The notes: generated by a model not told the origin, from the sequence alone. Positions 17,710 to 27,012 are shown, counted from the stretch's first letter. The stretch is 64,000 nt of DNA from Timburyella sp030842085 (GCA_030842085.1 JAUUSE010000001.1:38289-102288), one strand, 5' to 3'. Numbers and translations: made by a program.

Positions 17710-18261
17710 TCAGCGATATAAAATATAATTCAGCTCATCGAATTCCTTATTAAGCTGTTTTGTAAAACGCTTGTCGGAGCCGACGTATTTAAATCCGCAT
17801 TTTTGAATAACTCTTTTAGATTGCTCGTTTTGTACAAAATGGGAAACGGCAACAGCGTCGAGCTTATAATTTTCAAAGCAGAATAAAATTACCGCATTAA
17901 CGGCTTCCGGCATCAGTCCCATACCCCAGTAATCCTTTGACAGAGCATAGCCGATTTCCTTTATCCTTAAAGCTTTAAGCTCAGGCTCGGCTTCATCACG
18001 CAAGGGATGCAGGCCGAGCGACCCGATAACCTTGCCGTTTTCCTTATACACTATGGCAAAGACGTTTTTGTCATCAATGAACGACCTGAGCACCTGTCTT
18101 GAAACTTCAATATTATCGTGATGCGGCCACCCGGCCATTTCGCCCACACCGGGGACGGAAGCGTAATCGTAAAAGTCATGTATGTCGCTTTCTTCCCACG
18201 GCCTCATCAGCAGCCGTGCAGTATTAATGCATGTGCCGGTTATATCAATTTTTATATCCAT
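17710..18261 (-). CDS. GNAT-family N-acetyltransferase (RimJ/RimL-like)
   Basis: The 183-residue protein has the GNAT fold of the RimJ/RimL subgroup: an N-terminal TARLLMRPWEESD strand, FAIVYKENGKVIGSLGLHP, the acetyl-CoA loop region YWGMGLMPEAVNAV and a C-terminal NEQSKRVIQKCGFKYVG. These enzymes move an acetyl group from acetyl-CoA to an amine on a protein or small molecule; the acceptor is unknown. It is monocistronic. Confidence 0.85.
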   Translation of the reverse strand: MDIKIDITGTCINTARLLMRPWEESDIHDFYDYASVPGVGEMAGWPHHDNIEVSRQVLRSFIDDKNVFAIVYKENGKVIGSLGLHPLRDEAEPELKALRIKEIGYALSKDYWGMGLMPEAVNAVILFCFENYKLDAVAVSHFVQNEQSKRVIQKCGFKYVGSDKRFTKQLNKEFDELNYILYR

Positions 18262-18850
18262 GTCATATATTCTCCATTCGGGGTAAAAATAGTCCTACCG
18301 GCAAGACAATAGGCAATTGCTTTTTACAGTTGATTAGAGCAGAGCGCCAGTGAGAGCGGAATATCGGCAAACTTCTATTTTTCGCGCAAAGGCACTGCGG
18401 TTGACAAAAATAAGCAATGTTAATCAAAATTAAGATAATACGGTAAAACGATTTATCGGCAAAAGTAAAGCTGTGGTTATTGGTAAACATCAGGATTTTG
18501 CATGAACCAAACGGTATAAGCACATGAGTGATGTTTTTATCTAATTAAGAAAGCATCGTAAAAATTACAGCATTAATATCTGCAAGGCGGTTAAAAATCC
18601 TGCACAACGCCGTCTGCTGCGCTGATTAAAGCCAAAAGACAAATGACGGGCGTCATTTTAGCAGTATAGTCTAAACGCCCGTCTGGCCGGTTTGATATTT
18701 AAGATATAGCCATGCTGTTTATACGCCGCGCCGCATAAAGTCCAAATTTGCTGGCAGACGGCTAAAAATTTATGCATTATACATTTTACAGTAAGCTTGG
18801 CCGTGACGGATGATAGCGCATTAAGCGGTCAAGCCGCGTGCTGCGATTGC
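18262..18850. other. 589-bp intergenic region with nested inverted repeats
   Basis: No convincing gene is present; an 86-codon frame at 18263-18523 has no ribosome site or family resemblance. At 18641-18658 lies the palindrome AAATGACG-GG-CGTCATTT, and part of it (GACGGGCGT, 18645-18653) can pair instead with ACGCCCGTC at 18675-18683. These alternative foldings could be accidental or regulatory. Confidence 0.45.
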
Positions 18851-20503
18851 TTATTTTTTAAAATATTCTGCCGCCCTATTTAGTCTGGAAGATGTTCTGT
18901 CGCGGCCGAGTATACGCATAATTTCAAACAAGTCGGGCGAATTTTTGCGCCCCGTAACCGCCGTGCGTATTACTGCCGACACATCGCCGATATGTCCTTT
19001 ATACTTGTCAGGCTCAGACTTATACTCTTTCGTGTTTTCGGCATAGCCCAGGGAGGAACACAGCTGCTTAACGCTGTCAAACCACTGCGTTTTATCCCCG
19101 TTTAAGTGCGGATTTTCAGCATAACGCTCTAATATTTCCACCGCATCAGAGGCGGATATGTTTTCCGGCAGCTCATACTGCGGGACAAAAGTGTCGTCGT
19201 AAAAATATGATATAAACTGCGCCGCTTCATTCCACTTCGCAATATCCTTGCGCGGTTTGGGAATATCCCTGTCGATAGAGAAAATGGCGGCGGCATAGGC
19301 TTTATCGCCGCTTAGTCTGTTATACAGCGCCTCATCGTACTTTTCGGCCCAGCTAAGCAGGCTGCTCAGCACGTCTTCAGCGCTCATGCGGGAGATGTAA
19401 TTTTTGCTTACATCCAGCAGCTTGTCCATGTCGAACAGCGCGCCGGACTGGCTCATTTTGTTAAGCTTTAAGTCAAAGTCGAATATGTCGGCGTCCTTGT
19501 TCGCCCGCCTCCAGTCCTCAAAGCCGGAGCTTGCGATGGTAAGCAGATATTCCAGCACGGCGCGCGGCTCAAATCCCTGCTCGGAGAAATACTTAACCGC
19601 CGCCTCGGGGTCGCGGCGCTTAGAAAGCTTGCGCTTCGAGCCGCCCTCGCTTTTCATAATAGGCGCTATGTGCGCGTATTTCGGCGGCTTAAAGCCCAGC
19701 AGGCGGAAAAGCTGCAGATGTATAGGCGTGGAGCTTATCCATTCGTCGCCGCGTATAACATGAGTGGTGCGCATTAAATGGTCGTCTACGGCGTGCGCAA
19801 AGTGATAGGTGGGTATGCCGTCGGATTTAAGCAGAACTATATCGGCGTCGTTTTCCGGCATTTCTATTTTGCCCTTTATGGCGTCGGTAAAGGTTACTTT
19901 ATTTTCCTCATTTCCCGGCGATTTCAGCCTAAGAACGTACGGCGCGCCGGAACTTAGCTTTTCTTTTATTTCATCAATGGAGAGACTGCGGCAGCGGGCG
20001 TATTTGCCGTAATATCCCGGGCGAATTTTTTGGCTTTCCTGCTCGCCGCGGATTTGCTCCAATTCCTCTTCGGTGCAGAAGCAGGGATATGCCAGCCCCT
20101 CAAGCACAAGCTTTTTTGCAGCCGAGTGATAAATCTCCCTGCGCAGCCGCTGCCTATAAGAAGCATACGGACCCTTTTCGCCATCCGGCATAAATCCCTC
20201 GTCGGGCACTATGCCGAAGGATATAAGACCGTTTACAATATCCTCAAGCCCGCCTTCGACCTCACGCTTTTTGTCGGTATCCTCAATCCGCAGGTAAAAT
20301 ATACCGTCTTTGCCGGCCGCCATGCGGTTTATAAGGGCAGAGTACAGTACGCCTAAATGCAGATATCCCGTAGGACTCGGCGCCAGACGCGTTACCTTTA
20401 CCCCTTCTTTAAGTCCGCGGTGAGGGTATTTTTCTTCATAATATTCAAAGTCCTTTATATCCTTGTCAAATAAAAGGTCGGCTAAATAACGATTACTGTC
20501 CAA
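18851..20503 (-). CDS. gltX: glutamate-tRNA ligase, long Clostridia type
   Basis: A class I synthetase of about 550 residues. The HIGH-type motif is APSPTGYLHLG (about residues 40-50) and the KMSKS-type motif is KLSKR near residue 290. The N-terminal extension (ADLLFDKDIKDFEYYEEKYP) is characteristic of the longer Clostridia GltX. It charges tRNA(Glu), and with GatCAB probably tRNA(Gln) by way of Glu-tRNA(Gln). I start at the TTG at 20503 because AAGGAG lies eight bases upstream; the in-frame ATG at 20521 lies upstream of that site. A promoter and a 22-bp palindrome precede it. Confidence 0.94.
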   Translation of the reverse strand: MDSNRYLADLLFDKDIKDFEYYEEKYPHRGLKEGVKVTRLAPSPTGYLHLGVLYSALINRMAAGKDGIFYLRIEDTDKKREVEGGLEDIVNGLISFGIVPDEGFMPDGEKGPYASYRQRLRREIYHSAAKKLVLEGLAYPCFCTEEELEQIRGEQESQKIRPGYYGKYARCRSLSIDEIKEKLSSGAPYVLRLKSPGNEENKVTFTDAIKGKIEMPENDADIVLLKSDGIPTYHFAHAVDDHLMRTTHVIRGDEWISSTPIHLQLFRLLGFKPPKYAHIAPIMKSEGGSKRKLSKRRDPEAAVKYFSEQGFEPRAVLEYLLTIASSGFEDWRRANKDADIFDFDLKLNKMSQSGALFDMDKLLDVSKNYISRMSAEDVLSSLLSWAEKYDEALYNRLSGDKAYAAAIFSIDRDIPKPRKDIAKWNEAAQFISYFYDDTFVPQYELPENISASDAVEILERYAENPHLNGDKTQWFDSVKQLCSSLGYAENTKEYKSEPDKYKGHIGDVSAVIRTAVTGRKNSPDLFEIMRILGRDRTSSRLNRAAEYFKK

Positions 20504-20568
20504 ATTAAACTCTCCTTGCATATATAATAGGAAAATGTGTAAATAAGCGGCAAACGAGCTGTATTATT

Positions 20569-20590
20569 GTACAAAAATCGATTTTTGTAC
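20569..20590 (-). promoter_or_regulatory. 22-bp perfect palindrome in the gltX leader
   Basis: Two perfect 11-base arms (GTACAAAAATC and its complement) meet without a spacer. It lies about 25 to 45 bases after the predicted gltX transcription start and 66 bases before the start codon. It could be an operator or an RNA hairpin in the leader. Confidence 0.55.
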
Positions 20591-20620
20591 CATAGGCCGC
20601 CTAATTTCAATTATAGCTAT

Positions 20621-20649
20621 ATTATCGCAGAAACCGGCACAACTATCAA
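20621..20649 (-). promoter_or_regulatory. promoter of gltX
   Basis: TTGATA (20649-20644) and GATAAT (20626-20621) are 17 bases apart on the minus strand. Confidence 0.65.
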
Positions 20650-20776
20650 CCCAATTTGGAAATTTTTACGTATATGCATCATCTCCCAAAATTAATCTTT
20701 GAGTGCACTTAAGCAGCAAGAGCCAGGACTCCCTTTTCAAGGAAAGTGCTGATTTAAAGGAAATTTTGGGTAGCAT

Positions 20777-20820
20777 AAAATAAAGGCGGTTGCCAAATTT
20801 CGGGCAACCGCCTTTATTTT
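20777..20820 (-). terminator. strong terminator of the lipoprotein gene
   Basis: An 18-bp perfect stem with an 8-base loop and a TTTTAT tail on the minus strand starts 10 bases past the lipoprotein stop. The stem is flanked by A/T runs on both sides, so it may also stop plus-strand transcription. Confidence 0.9.
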
Positions 20821-20829
20821 ACACGATAT

Positions 20830-21654
20830 TTACTCGGATATATTAAAGTCAAAAATGTACTCTTGGAGGTTTTGGCTCCAATCATATGAATTTGCCTTCA
20901 TGATTATCTGAAAGGGCTCTTCCTTAATGGCAGGGAATACTACAACGCCTTCTGTCGTTATCCCAGCGCGTATGCTTGATTGCAGTTCTGGATAGTCGGC
21001 CTTATAGTTAGGTGCGTATTTATATTGTGTATCATCTTGAATTAGGACCATATTAAAGCCATATAAACTGAATTCGCTGCTTCCGTTGTTTGTTACAGAA
21101 ATATATGCTCTTGTTTCCTTTTCGGCAAGTTCAACGCTCTGAACTGTTACGGAATATCCATACTGCTCAATTGTATTATTGACTGCTGTGGCGGTAGCAA
21201 TCGTTGGCCTGACGGCATCTTTGTATGATATTACTTCAAGTGTATCTGCTTGTATTTTAGGCGCAATAATCCGTCCTCCAACCATATTTTCGCCTTTAAA
21301 CACATCAACGACCTTTCCGCTTATGCGGATATATTGTCCATCTTCAAGTGTTAACTCGGGCTCAGAATAGGCTACGACGGTATTTAAGTCAGTGTTATCT
21401 GGATCGGCCCACATTTGGAAATATACTCCGTCGCCATCATAATCAACGCCGCCGAAAATGACTCCAACAAGTTCAACAGTAGATCCAACGTAATCTGACG
21501 GATTCGAGTACATCCGTTTGATTTCGCTGTCGCTCAATGGCACAGACTCAGATGCGGTCGATGAAACGTCGTTATTGCCGAATATACTATTACACCCTGC
21601 TAAAGAAATAAGTAAAGTAATCAAAAATATTCCTGCCAAAAATTTGTTTCTCAC
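20830..21654 (-). CDS. putative lipoprotein with OB-fold-like and DUF4352-like regions
   Basis: The 274-residue product starts at GTG 21654, behind AGGAGG eight bases upstream, and opens with a lipoprotein signal peptide ending at the lipobox LAGC (C21). The middle part (SDYVGSTVELVGVIFGG to YIRISGKVVDVFKG) looks like an OB-fold nucleic-acid/ligand-type domain found in secreted proteins. The C-terminal part (YGYSVTVQSVELAEKETRAY, VTNNGSSEF) resembles DUF4352-type immunoglobulin-like domains. It should be anchored to the outer face of the membrane. Its function is unknown. Its own terminator follows. Confidence 0.8.
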   Translation of the reverse strand: MRNKFLAGIFLITLLISLAGCNSIFGNNDVSSTASESVPLSDSEIKRMYSNPSDYVGSTVELVGVIFGGVDYDGDGVYFQMWADPDNTDLNTVVAYSEPELTLEDGQYIRISGKVVDVFKGENMVGGRIIAPKIQADTLEVISYKDAVRPTIATATAVNNTIEQYGYSVTVQSVELAEKETRAYISVTNNGSSEFSLYGFNMVLIQDDTQYKYAPNYKADYPELQSSIRAGITTEGVVVFPAIKEEPFQIIMKANSYDWSQNLQEYIFDFNISE

Positions 21655-22047
21655 CCTGTTCCCCTCCTCATTATTCGGCTTCTGCAGCATAATATCATTT
21701 ACACCTGCTGAAGAAAGCCCTTTGCTTGCATGAAGCATCGTTTTTGCTATTAATTCTACAAAAAAGTTGTATTTATTACGAATTATATCATTTTCAATTA
21801 ACGCAAACAAGTGCAAGATTTAGCGGTACTGCTGCCCTCTTAAGGGATGTACCAACTCCGCACTTTCGAAGCTGTATCTCTTAACACTTCGATAATGGAG
21901 AACTTTAAATGGGAACGGCTATATCGGTTTTTGCTGCTGCATTACCGCCGGATATCATATATAAAAATCAAAGTCAGAATAAAAGAACTCTTTTATATAT
22001 CGAATATATATGATAAAATGAAAAAAACAGGAACAAGGGGTACCTAT
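21655..22047. other. divergent intergenic region with an AT-rich dyad
   Basis: This 393-bp gap separates two divergent lipoprotein genes. A palindrome ATAAAAGA-AC-TCTTTTAT lies at 21979-21996, and TATGATAAAAT, a possible -10 region, follows at about 22010-22020. It may hold the promoter and an operator of the metallo-beta-lactamase-fold gene. No extra gene is seen. Confidence 0.4.
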
Positions 22048-22938
22048 ATGAGAAAAAAGATTTCCGCATTTCTGCTGACAATTGCGCTGCTAATGCTGCC
22101 GGGTTGTGATATATTAGGTATACAGCCGGGCACAACCGTTTCGTCAATTTCCGCCGCCGGCAGCGGTACAATGGAAGTGCATTTTATAGATGCAGGACAG
22201 GCCGACGCTATTTTTATAAAGCTGCCGGACGGGAAAATCATGCAGATTGACGCAGGGAAAAATAATACCGGAGACGAGATAACGGATTATATAAAATCGC
22301 AGGGCGTTGAAAAAGTAGATTATCTTATAGGCACTCACCCCCACGAGGACCACATAGGCGGGCTGGACAATGTTATAAAAGAGTTTGATATAGGGAAAAT
22401 CTATATGCCGCGCGTTTCCTCATCTGAAACGCCGACGACGCAGACATATGAAGATGTTCTCACAGCCGTAAAAAATAAAGGGCTGGCAATAACGGCGCCG
22501 CATGCCGGCGATATAATAATAGAGGGTGAAAATTACACTGCAGAGGTGCTTTCCCCCAAGAGTGAAAATTATACCGACTTAAACGAATATTCGATAGTAG
22601 TAAAGCTTACATACGGCTCGGAGAAATTTTTGTTTATGGGCGATGCTGAGGCGATAAATGAGCGGGAAATAATAGACGCTGGCTATGACATTGACGCAGA
22701 TGTGCTGAAGCTGGGACATCATGGCAGCAGTACGTCGTCTACAGCAGATTTCTTAAAAAAGGTATCGCCTGATTACGCCGTAATATCATGTGGCGCCGGC
22801 AACTCATACGGACACCCGCATGACGAAGTGCTGGAGCGCTGCAATAATTTAAAGATAAACATACTTCGTACCGATACCGACGGGACAGTAGTCATGAAGA
22901 CCGACGGCGAAAGTATAGAGGTGTCAAAGCAAAAATAG
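22048..22938 (+). CDS. metallo-beta-lactamase-fold lipoprotein (ComEC C-terminal-like)
   Basis: The 296-residue protein has a lipoprotein signal peptide with lipobox LPGC (C20) and then a metallo-beta-lactamase domain. Metal ligands are H97, H99, D101 and H102 (GTHPHEDHIGG), the aspartate in LFMGDAEA and the histidines in LGHHGSS and SYGHPHDE. The sequence is closest to the soluble hydrolase part of competence protein ComEC, but there are no ComEC membrane segments. Such stand-alone proteins are predicted surface nucleases or phosphodiesterases; the substrate is unproven. The start follows AAGGGG by seven bases. Confidence 0.85.
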   Translation: MRKKISAFLLTIALLMLPGCDILGIQPGTTVSSISAAGSGTMEVHFIDAGQADAIFIKLPDGKIMQIDAGKNNTGDEITDYIKSQGVEKVDYLIGTHPHEDHIGGLDNVIKEFDIGKIYMPRVSSSETPTTQTYEDVLTAVKNKGLAITAPHAGDIIIEGENYTAEVLSPKSENYTDLNEYSIVVKLTYGSEKFLFMGDAEAINEREIIDAGYDIDADVLKLGHHGSSTSSTADFLKKVSPDYAVISCGAGNSYGHPHDEVLERCNNLKINILRTDTDGTVVMKTDGESIEVSKQK

Positions 22939-23235
22939 CTTGCAATGCGTAGACATCGTAATTTTGTGAGCTTGAAAACACGGTTGACAAATACGTTAAA
23001 CTGGCTGTAAATTGCCTGCTGCCGATGCGGAATCGGCGGCGATATAATAGGCAAAAGCGGCGCTTTTGCAGGCAGTATTTATTTTCTGCCGAATAAGCTG
23101 CAAATGTTACTGGCAAAACTATTAAGAACTTTGCATATGCAAGGGAAGAGACATCTGCTGGCGAAACAACACATGAAACGGTGAAAAATTCGCTTTTGCG
23201 ATGCTGTAAAATATATGGTAAATGGGGATAAAGCT

Positions 23236-23964
23236 ATGTCAGAAATATTTTCCCGCTTAGAAATGCTTATAGGGAAAGAATCGCTGAAAAAGCTCAATAG
23301 CAGCAAGGTGGCGATATTCGGCGTCGGCGGGGTAGGCGGTTATGTAGCAGAAGCGCTTATACGCTGCGGTGTTGGCAGCTTTATACTCCTTGACAATGAT
23401 ATGGTATCAGATTCCAACATAAACCGCCAAATAATAGCCGATATAACGACGGTTGGGAGATATAAAACAGAGGTAATGCGTGAGCGAATGCTTAAAATAA
23501 ACAGCGCGGCAAAGATAGAGGAAATAAAAACATTTTATCTGCCTGGCGACGACCTTGGCTTTTTATCGGACTGTGATTATGTTGTCGACGCGATAGACAC
23601 GGTATCGTCAAAAATAGAACTTGCGGTGTGGTGCGAGAAAGCGTCAATCCCGTTGATAAGCGCGATGGGCGCGGGAAACAAGCTTAACCCGGCGATGTTT
23701 GAAGCAGCGGATATATATGATACGTCTGTCTGCCCCCTTTGCAGGGTAATGCGGACAAATCTTAGAAAGCGAGGCGTAAAATCCCTCAAGGTGGTATATT
23801 CGAAAGAAAAGCCGATAAATCCCGTTTGCCATAACAATGCTGAAAACGATAAAGAGCGGGGTGTATCTCGTCGGCCGGTGCCGGGGAGCATACAAATGGC
23901 GCCTGCCGCCTGCGGCCTTATTATCGCATATGAGGCAGTAAAAGATATCATAAAACAGCAATAA
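23236..23964 (+). CDS. tcdA: tRNA threonylcarbamoyladenosine dehydratase
   Basis: An E1-like ThiF-family protein of 242 residues. The nucleotide-binding loop is FGVGGVGGYVAEAL (residues 29-42), with the catalytic arginine in NINRQ and the acidic DNDMV. TcdA uses ATP to cyclise t6A at position 37 of ANN-decoding tRNAs. A CPLC pair near residue 165 replaces the usual DPVAR-like segment. The C-terminus GSIQMAPAACGLIIA is typical. I start at 23236, behind GGGG; an upstream ATG at 23215 lacks a ribosome site. Confidence 0.9.
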   Translation: MSEIFSRLEMLIGKESLKKLNSSKVAIFGVGGVGGYVAEALIRCGVGSFILLDNDMVSDSNINRQIIADITTVGRYKTEVMRERMLKINSAAKIEEIKTFYLPGDDLGFLSDCDYVVDAIDTVSSKIELAVWCEKASIPLISAMGAGNKLNPAMFEAADIYDTSVCPLCRVMRTNLRKRGVKSLKVVYSKEKPINPVCHNNAENDKERGVSRRPVPGSIQMAPAACGLIIAYEAVKDIIKQQ

Positions 23965-24001
23965 TGATAATTACAGGCAAAAATAACATTTTTAGGACTA
24001 T

Positions 24002-24046
24002 AAAACCGCATAAATAAGTCTGTGATAATGATATTGGCGGTTTTTT
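24002..24046 (+). terminator. terminator of tcdA
   Basis: An 8-bp stem AAAACCGC/GCGGTTTT with a 27-base loop ends in TTTTTT, 38 bases after the tcdA stop. Confidence 0.65.
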
Positions 24047-24278
24047 CAGCAAAAATGTCTTATCATGCATCGCTTTGCATATATATATGAGGCCAAGATG
24101 AAAATGGCGGAGGCAAAATGTTTATAATTTAATTAACATCTGTATAAGAGAATAAAAATCCGCCGCCAAATGACGCCGGCTAAACTTATATTATGCATTG
24201 AATAAGCCCCAATATTGATAACAGAATATGATATTTGTGTAACAATAAATACAATTTTGTAATAAAGCATCGACTTCC
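24047..24278. other. intergenic before the pseudokinase promoter
   Basis: AT-rich, with no coding frame or clear hairpin. With its flanks it makes up the 376-bp gap between tcdA and the pseudokinase gene. Confidence 0.5.
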
Positions 24279-24307
24279 TTGACACATGCCGATTAAACGT
24301 ATAAAAT
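24279..24307 (+). promoter_or_regulatory. promoter of the pseudokinase gene
   Basis: A consensus TTGACA (24279-24284) and TAAAAT (24302-24307) are 17 bases apart, about 34 bases before the TTG start. Confidence 0.7.
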
Positions 24308-24340
24308 AAAATTACCTTATTAAATGGAGATGTATGTTAT

Positions 24341-26125
24341 TTGCAGAATACAGATAATTTATGCATGGGATGTATGAGGAATAAAAATCCGGAAGACAAG
24401 GTATGCCCATATTGCGGATATAATGAGGAGGTGCTCCAGCCAGAGCCTTTTTTGCCGGTGAGGACGGAGCTTAACGGGCGTTATGTTGTCGGTAAGGTAC
24501 TCAGTTCAAACGGTGAAGGCATAACGTACTTAGGCTGGGATAAGGCATCAGACACCCCCGTAAGGATAAGGGAATATTTTCCGGACGGTATGGCTTCACG
24601 CAAAGACGGCATTTTAAGCGTATCCAGTGAATATGATTACAGCTTTAACGAGGGGCTTGTACAGTTTCTGGACCTGGCCCGCGGTCTTGCACGCATGCGT
24701 GAGCTGCCTGCGATAATATCGGTATACGACATATTTGAAGAAAACGGCACGGCATATTATGTAGCGGAAAATATAGATGGAATAACATATCGTGAATTTT
24801 TGCTGCGCAACGGCGGCACGATAAGCTGGAAACAGATAGCTCCGATGCTGATGCCGGTGCTTAACACACTGTCTTCACTGCATGCGGTAGGTATAATACA
24901 CCGCGGCATATCGCCGGAAACGATGATGGTCGGCAGGGACGGCCGTATAAGGCTTATCGGCTTTTGTATAGAGCCGGTACGTACGGCGCGCACCGACTTT
25001 TCCGCACAGCTTTTTCCGGGCTATGCTGCAATAGAGCAGTACGGCTTTGACGATCAGCAGGGCACATGGACAGATGTCTATGCTTTTGCAGCGTGCATAT
25101 ATCGCACAATAGTGGGAAATCCGCCGCCGGAGGCGACCGCGCGCGTTACGGATGACAATATGACAGTGCCGGCGTCTGTGGTAAGCATAACTCCTTCAGG
25201 CGTTATTTCTGCACTGGCCGATGCACTTCAGATATTGCCAGAGGACAGGATACAGACAGCGGAGGCATTTAAAGAAGAGCTTTCTTTCAGCCGCGGCACG
25301 GCTTCAAGCGGCACGGCAGAATTCTCTAAAAAGTCTGTGACGGGAAAGATAGCTTCAAAGCAAAAGCAGAAGAAAAAGAAAAAGTCGTCGATGAAATATT
25401 GGCTTATTGGCCTGTTGACGACGATACTGTTACTGGCTGTAATAGCGGCAATACTTATACCAGTAATTTTGCCGGATGAAGAACCGCAGCCGCCAGTGTC
25501 GTCAGTGCCGTCGGCCCCATCTGTTATAATACCGAGCAACACGACTCCATCAGTGCCGGACGACAGCGTAGTGTCGGTACCGAACTTTGTAGGTCAGGCA
25601 TACAGTGCACTGGTGAACAACGTAGAATATAAGGACATATTTGACTTTGTAATATCAGATACTAAGCAGTACAGCGATGAGTATGCAAAGGGCACCGTAA
25701 TATCGCAGACGCCGAATAACGGGGAAAGCGTTCAGAAAGGCTCGACAATAACGCTGGTCATAAGCCTTGGCAGCGCAAAGGTAGAAATTCCGGATGTAAT
25801 AGGCATGGGCAAGGAGCAAGCGGAGCTTGAGCTTTATAAAGCGGGCTTTTCGAATATAACGCTGCTTGAAATAAACGATTCGGCGCAGGCGCCGGCGTCT
25901 ATAGTGGCGGTAGAAGCGCTTGAGCAGACGGTTTCATACACGGTAGGAGACGCGGTATACGCCGACCTTCCAATTTTCTTGACATATAATACGTACGAGC
26001 CGCCGGAGTCGAATGTTTCTTCACAGGGAAGCTTGACGTCCGGGATGAACGGAACAGGCGGCACGGGTTCTTCCAATTCATTAGGCGGAACATCTTCGGC
26101 TCCTGCATCGGCGTCATCGCGTTAG
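24341..26125 (+). CDS. membrane PASTA protein with a degenerate kinase domain (pseudokinase)
   Basis: The 594-residue protein has four parts: a zinc ribbon (C8, C11, C22, C25), a Ser/Thr-kinase-like domain (about 46-310), one membrane helix (about 351-378) after a Lys-rich stretch, and two extracellular PASTA repeats (about 411-480 and 481-550) with a Ser/Gly-rich tail. The kinase hallmarks are lost: the VAIK lysine is R77 (VRIREYFP), the HRD aspartate is G189 (HRGISPE) and DFG reads GFC (207-209). Catalysis is therefore unlikely. PASTA domains bind muropeptides, so a cell-wall sensor or scaffold role is inferred. The TTG start lies about 11 bases after GGAG. Confidence 0.85.
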   Translation: MQNTDNLCMGCMRNKNPEDKVCPYCGYNEEVLQPEPFLPVRTELNGRYVVGKVLSSNGEGITYLGWDKASDTPVRIREYFPDGMASRKDGILSVSSEYDYSFNEGLVQFLDLARGLARMRELPAIISVYDIFEENGTAYYVAENIDGITYREFLLRNGGTISWKQIAPMLMPVLNTLSSLHAVGIIHRGISPETMMVGRDGRIRLIGFCIEPVRTARTDFSAQLFPGYAAIEQYGFDDQQGTWTDVYAFAACIYRTIVGNPPPEATARVTDDNMTVPASVVSITPSGVISALADALQILPEDRIQTAEAFKEELSFSRGTASSGTAEFSKKSVTGKIASKQKQKKKKKSSMKYWLIGLLTTILLLAVIAAILIPVILPDEEPQPPVSSVPSAPSVIIPSNTTPSVPDDSVVSVPNFVGQAYSALVNNVEYKDIFDFVISDTKQYSDEYAKGTVISQTPNNGESVQKGSTITLVISLGSAKVEIPDVIGMGKEQAELELYKAGFSNITLLEINDSAQAPASIVAVEALEQTVSYTVGDAVYADLPIFLTYNTYEPPESNVSSQGSLTSGMNGTGGTGSSNSLGGTSSAPASASSR

Positions 26126-26464
26126 ATGCGTGAACAACAAACGCGGTAAAAGCGAAAATACATTTTAAATAAAGCCAACTGATTGGCATATGCCAATCGG
26201 CTTGGTGAGATTAAATGTGTATGCTTATATATAATAGTATAAGCAAATGTAAGCGCTGAAAAACTAAAATGTTAACTTCAGCTACACAAAAATGAAAAGC
26301 AAGGATGTTGGTTATAGCAATATATAACAGCATGATAAATTAAATAATAGTTTTTATAATCTTTAAAATTTAATTTTTCTGACTCTGCCCAAAAATTGAG
26401 GCTTCTTTGCTTTCCATACAATAAAAATGTTATAAAGAGCAGGTTTTGAGTCTATTAAATCGAG
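26126..26464. other. intergenic with an 18-bp palindrome
   Basis: A perfect palindrome on GATTGGCAT (26181-26198), flanked by AAGCC and GGCTT, lies 56 bases after the pseudokinase stop. No T-run follows. The rest is AT-rich with no gene recognised, although the terminator at 26465 implies that something may be transcribed here. Confidence 0.45.
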
Positions 26465-26505
26465 AAGAGAGATAAAACCTCAAATGTGTTTTATCTCTCT
26501 TTTTT
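26465..26505 (+). terminator. rho-independent terminator upstream of spoVAE
   Basis: A 14-bp stem AAGAGAGATAAAAC with its complement, a 9-base loop and a T-run. It lies 340 bases after the pseudokinase stop and 85 bases before spoVAE, so it ends either a long 3' UTR or an unannotated short transcript. Confidence 0.8.
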
Positions 26506-26589
26506 GATTACAAATTGCGTAAAAGCAAGAATAATCGCCGCCTGTATTTGAAACAATAAAATCAGCATAAATACAGGAGGGAAATAAGG

Positions 26590-26946
26590 ATGGAATTTGT
26601 AAAAGCGTTTGTAATAGGCGGTCTAATATGCGTAGTAGGCCAGATTTTAATAGATAATACGAAGCTAACGCCGGCGAGGATATTAGTGCTGTTTGTAACA
26701 ATGGGAGTAGTATTAACAGCTATTGGCGTGTATCAGCCGCTGGTGGATTTTGCCGGAGCTGGCGCTACTGTTCCGCTTACGGGATTTGGATATTCTATAG
26801 CGAAAGGAGTAGAAAAGGCCGTAAATGAATACGGCGTGCTTGGCGCGCTAACCGGCGGAATAACGGCCACAGCGGCGGGAATAACAGCGTCAATATTCTT
26901 TGGCTATATTATTGCCCTTATTGCAAAACCCGGAGATAAATCGTAA
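26590..26946 (+). CDS. spoVAE: stage V sporulation protein AE
   Basis: A 118-residue hydrophobic protein of the SpoVAE family. The pattern FVIGGLICVVGQILIDNT, LTPARILVLFV, GVYQPLVDFAGAGATVPLTG and NEYGVLGALTGGI is characteristic. SpoVA proteins form the channel that moves Ca-dipicolinate into and out of the spore core. AGGAGG lies nine bases before the ATG. The usual neighbours spoVAC and spoVAD are absent here, which is unusual for a Clostridia spoVA operon. Confidence 0.92.
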   Translation: MEFVKAFVIGGLICVVGQILIDNTKLTPARILVLFVTMGVVLTAIGVYQPLVDFAGAGATVPLTGFGYSIAKGVEKAVNEYGVLGALTGGITATAAGITASIFFGYIIALIAKPGDKS

Positions 26947-27012
26947 CAGTACGCAGATGCAGTGACTGTTATAACTGATGCAAGTAAAGCATATAGCTGC
27001 GATTAAATCAAA

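Noticed and set aside
18263..18523. 86-codon minus-strand frame upstream of the GNAT gene
   Set aside because: It ends next to the GNAT start but has no ribosome site and no recognisable protein pattern.
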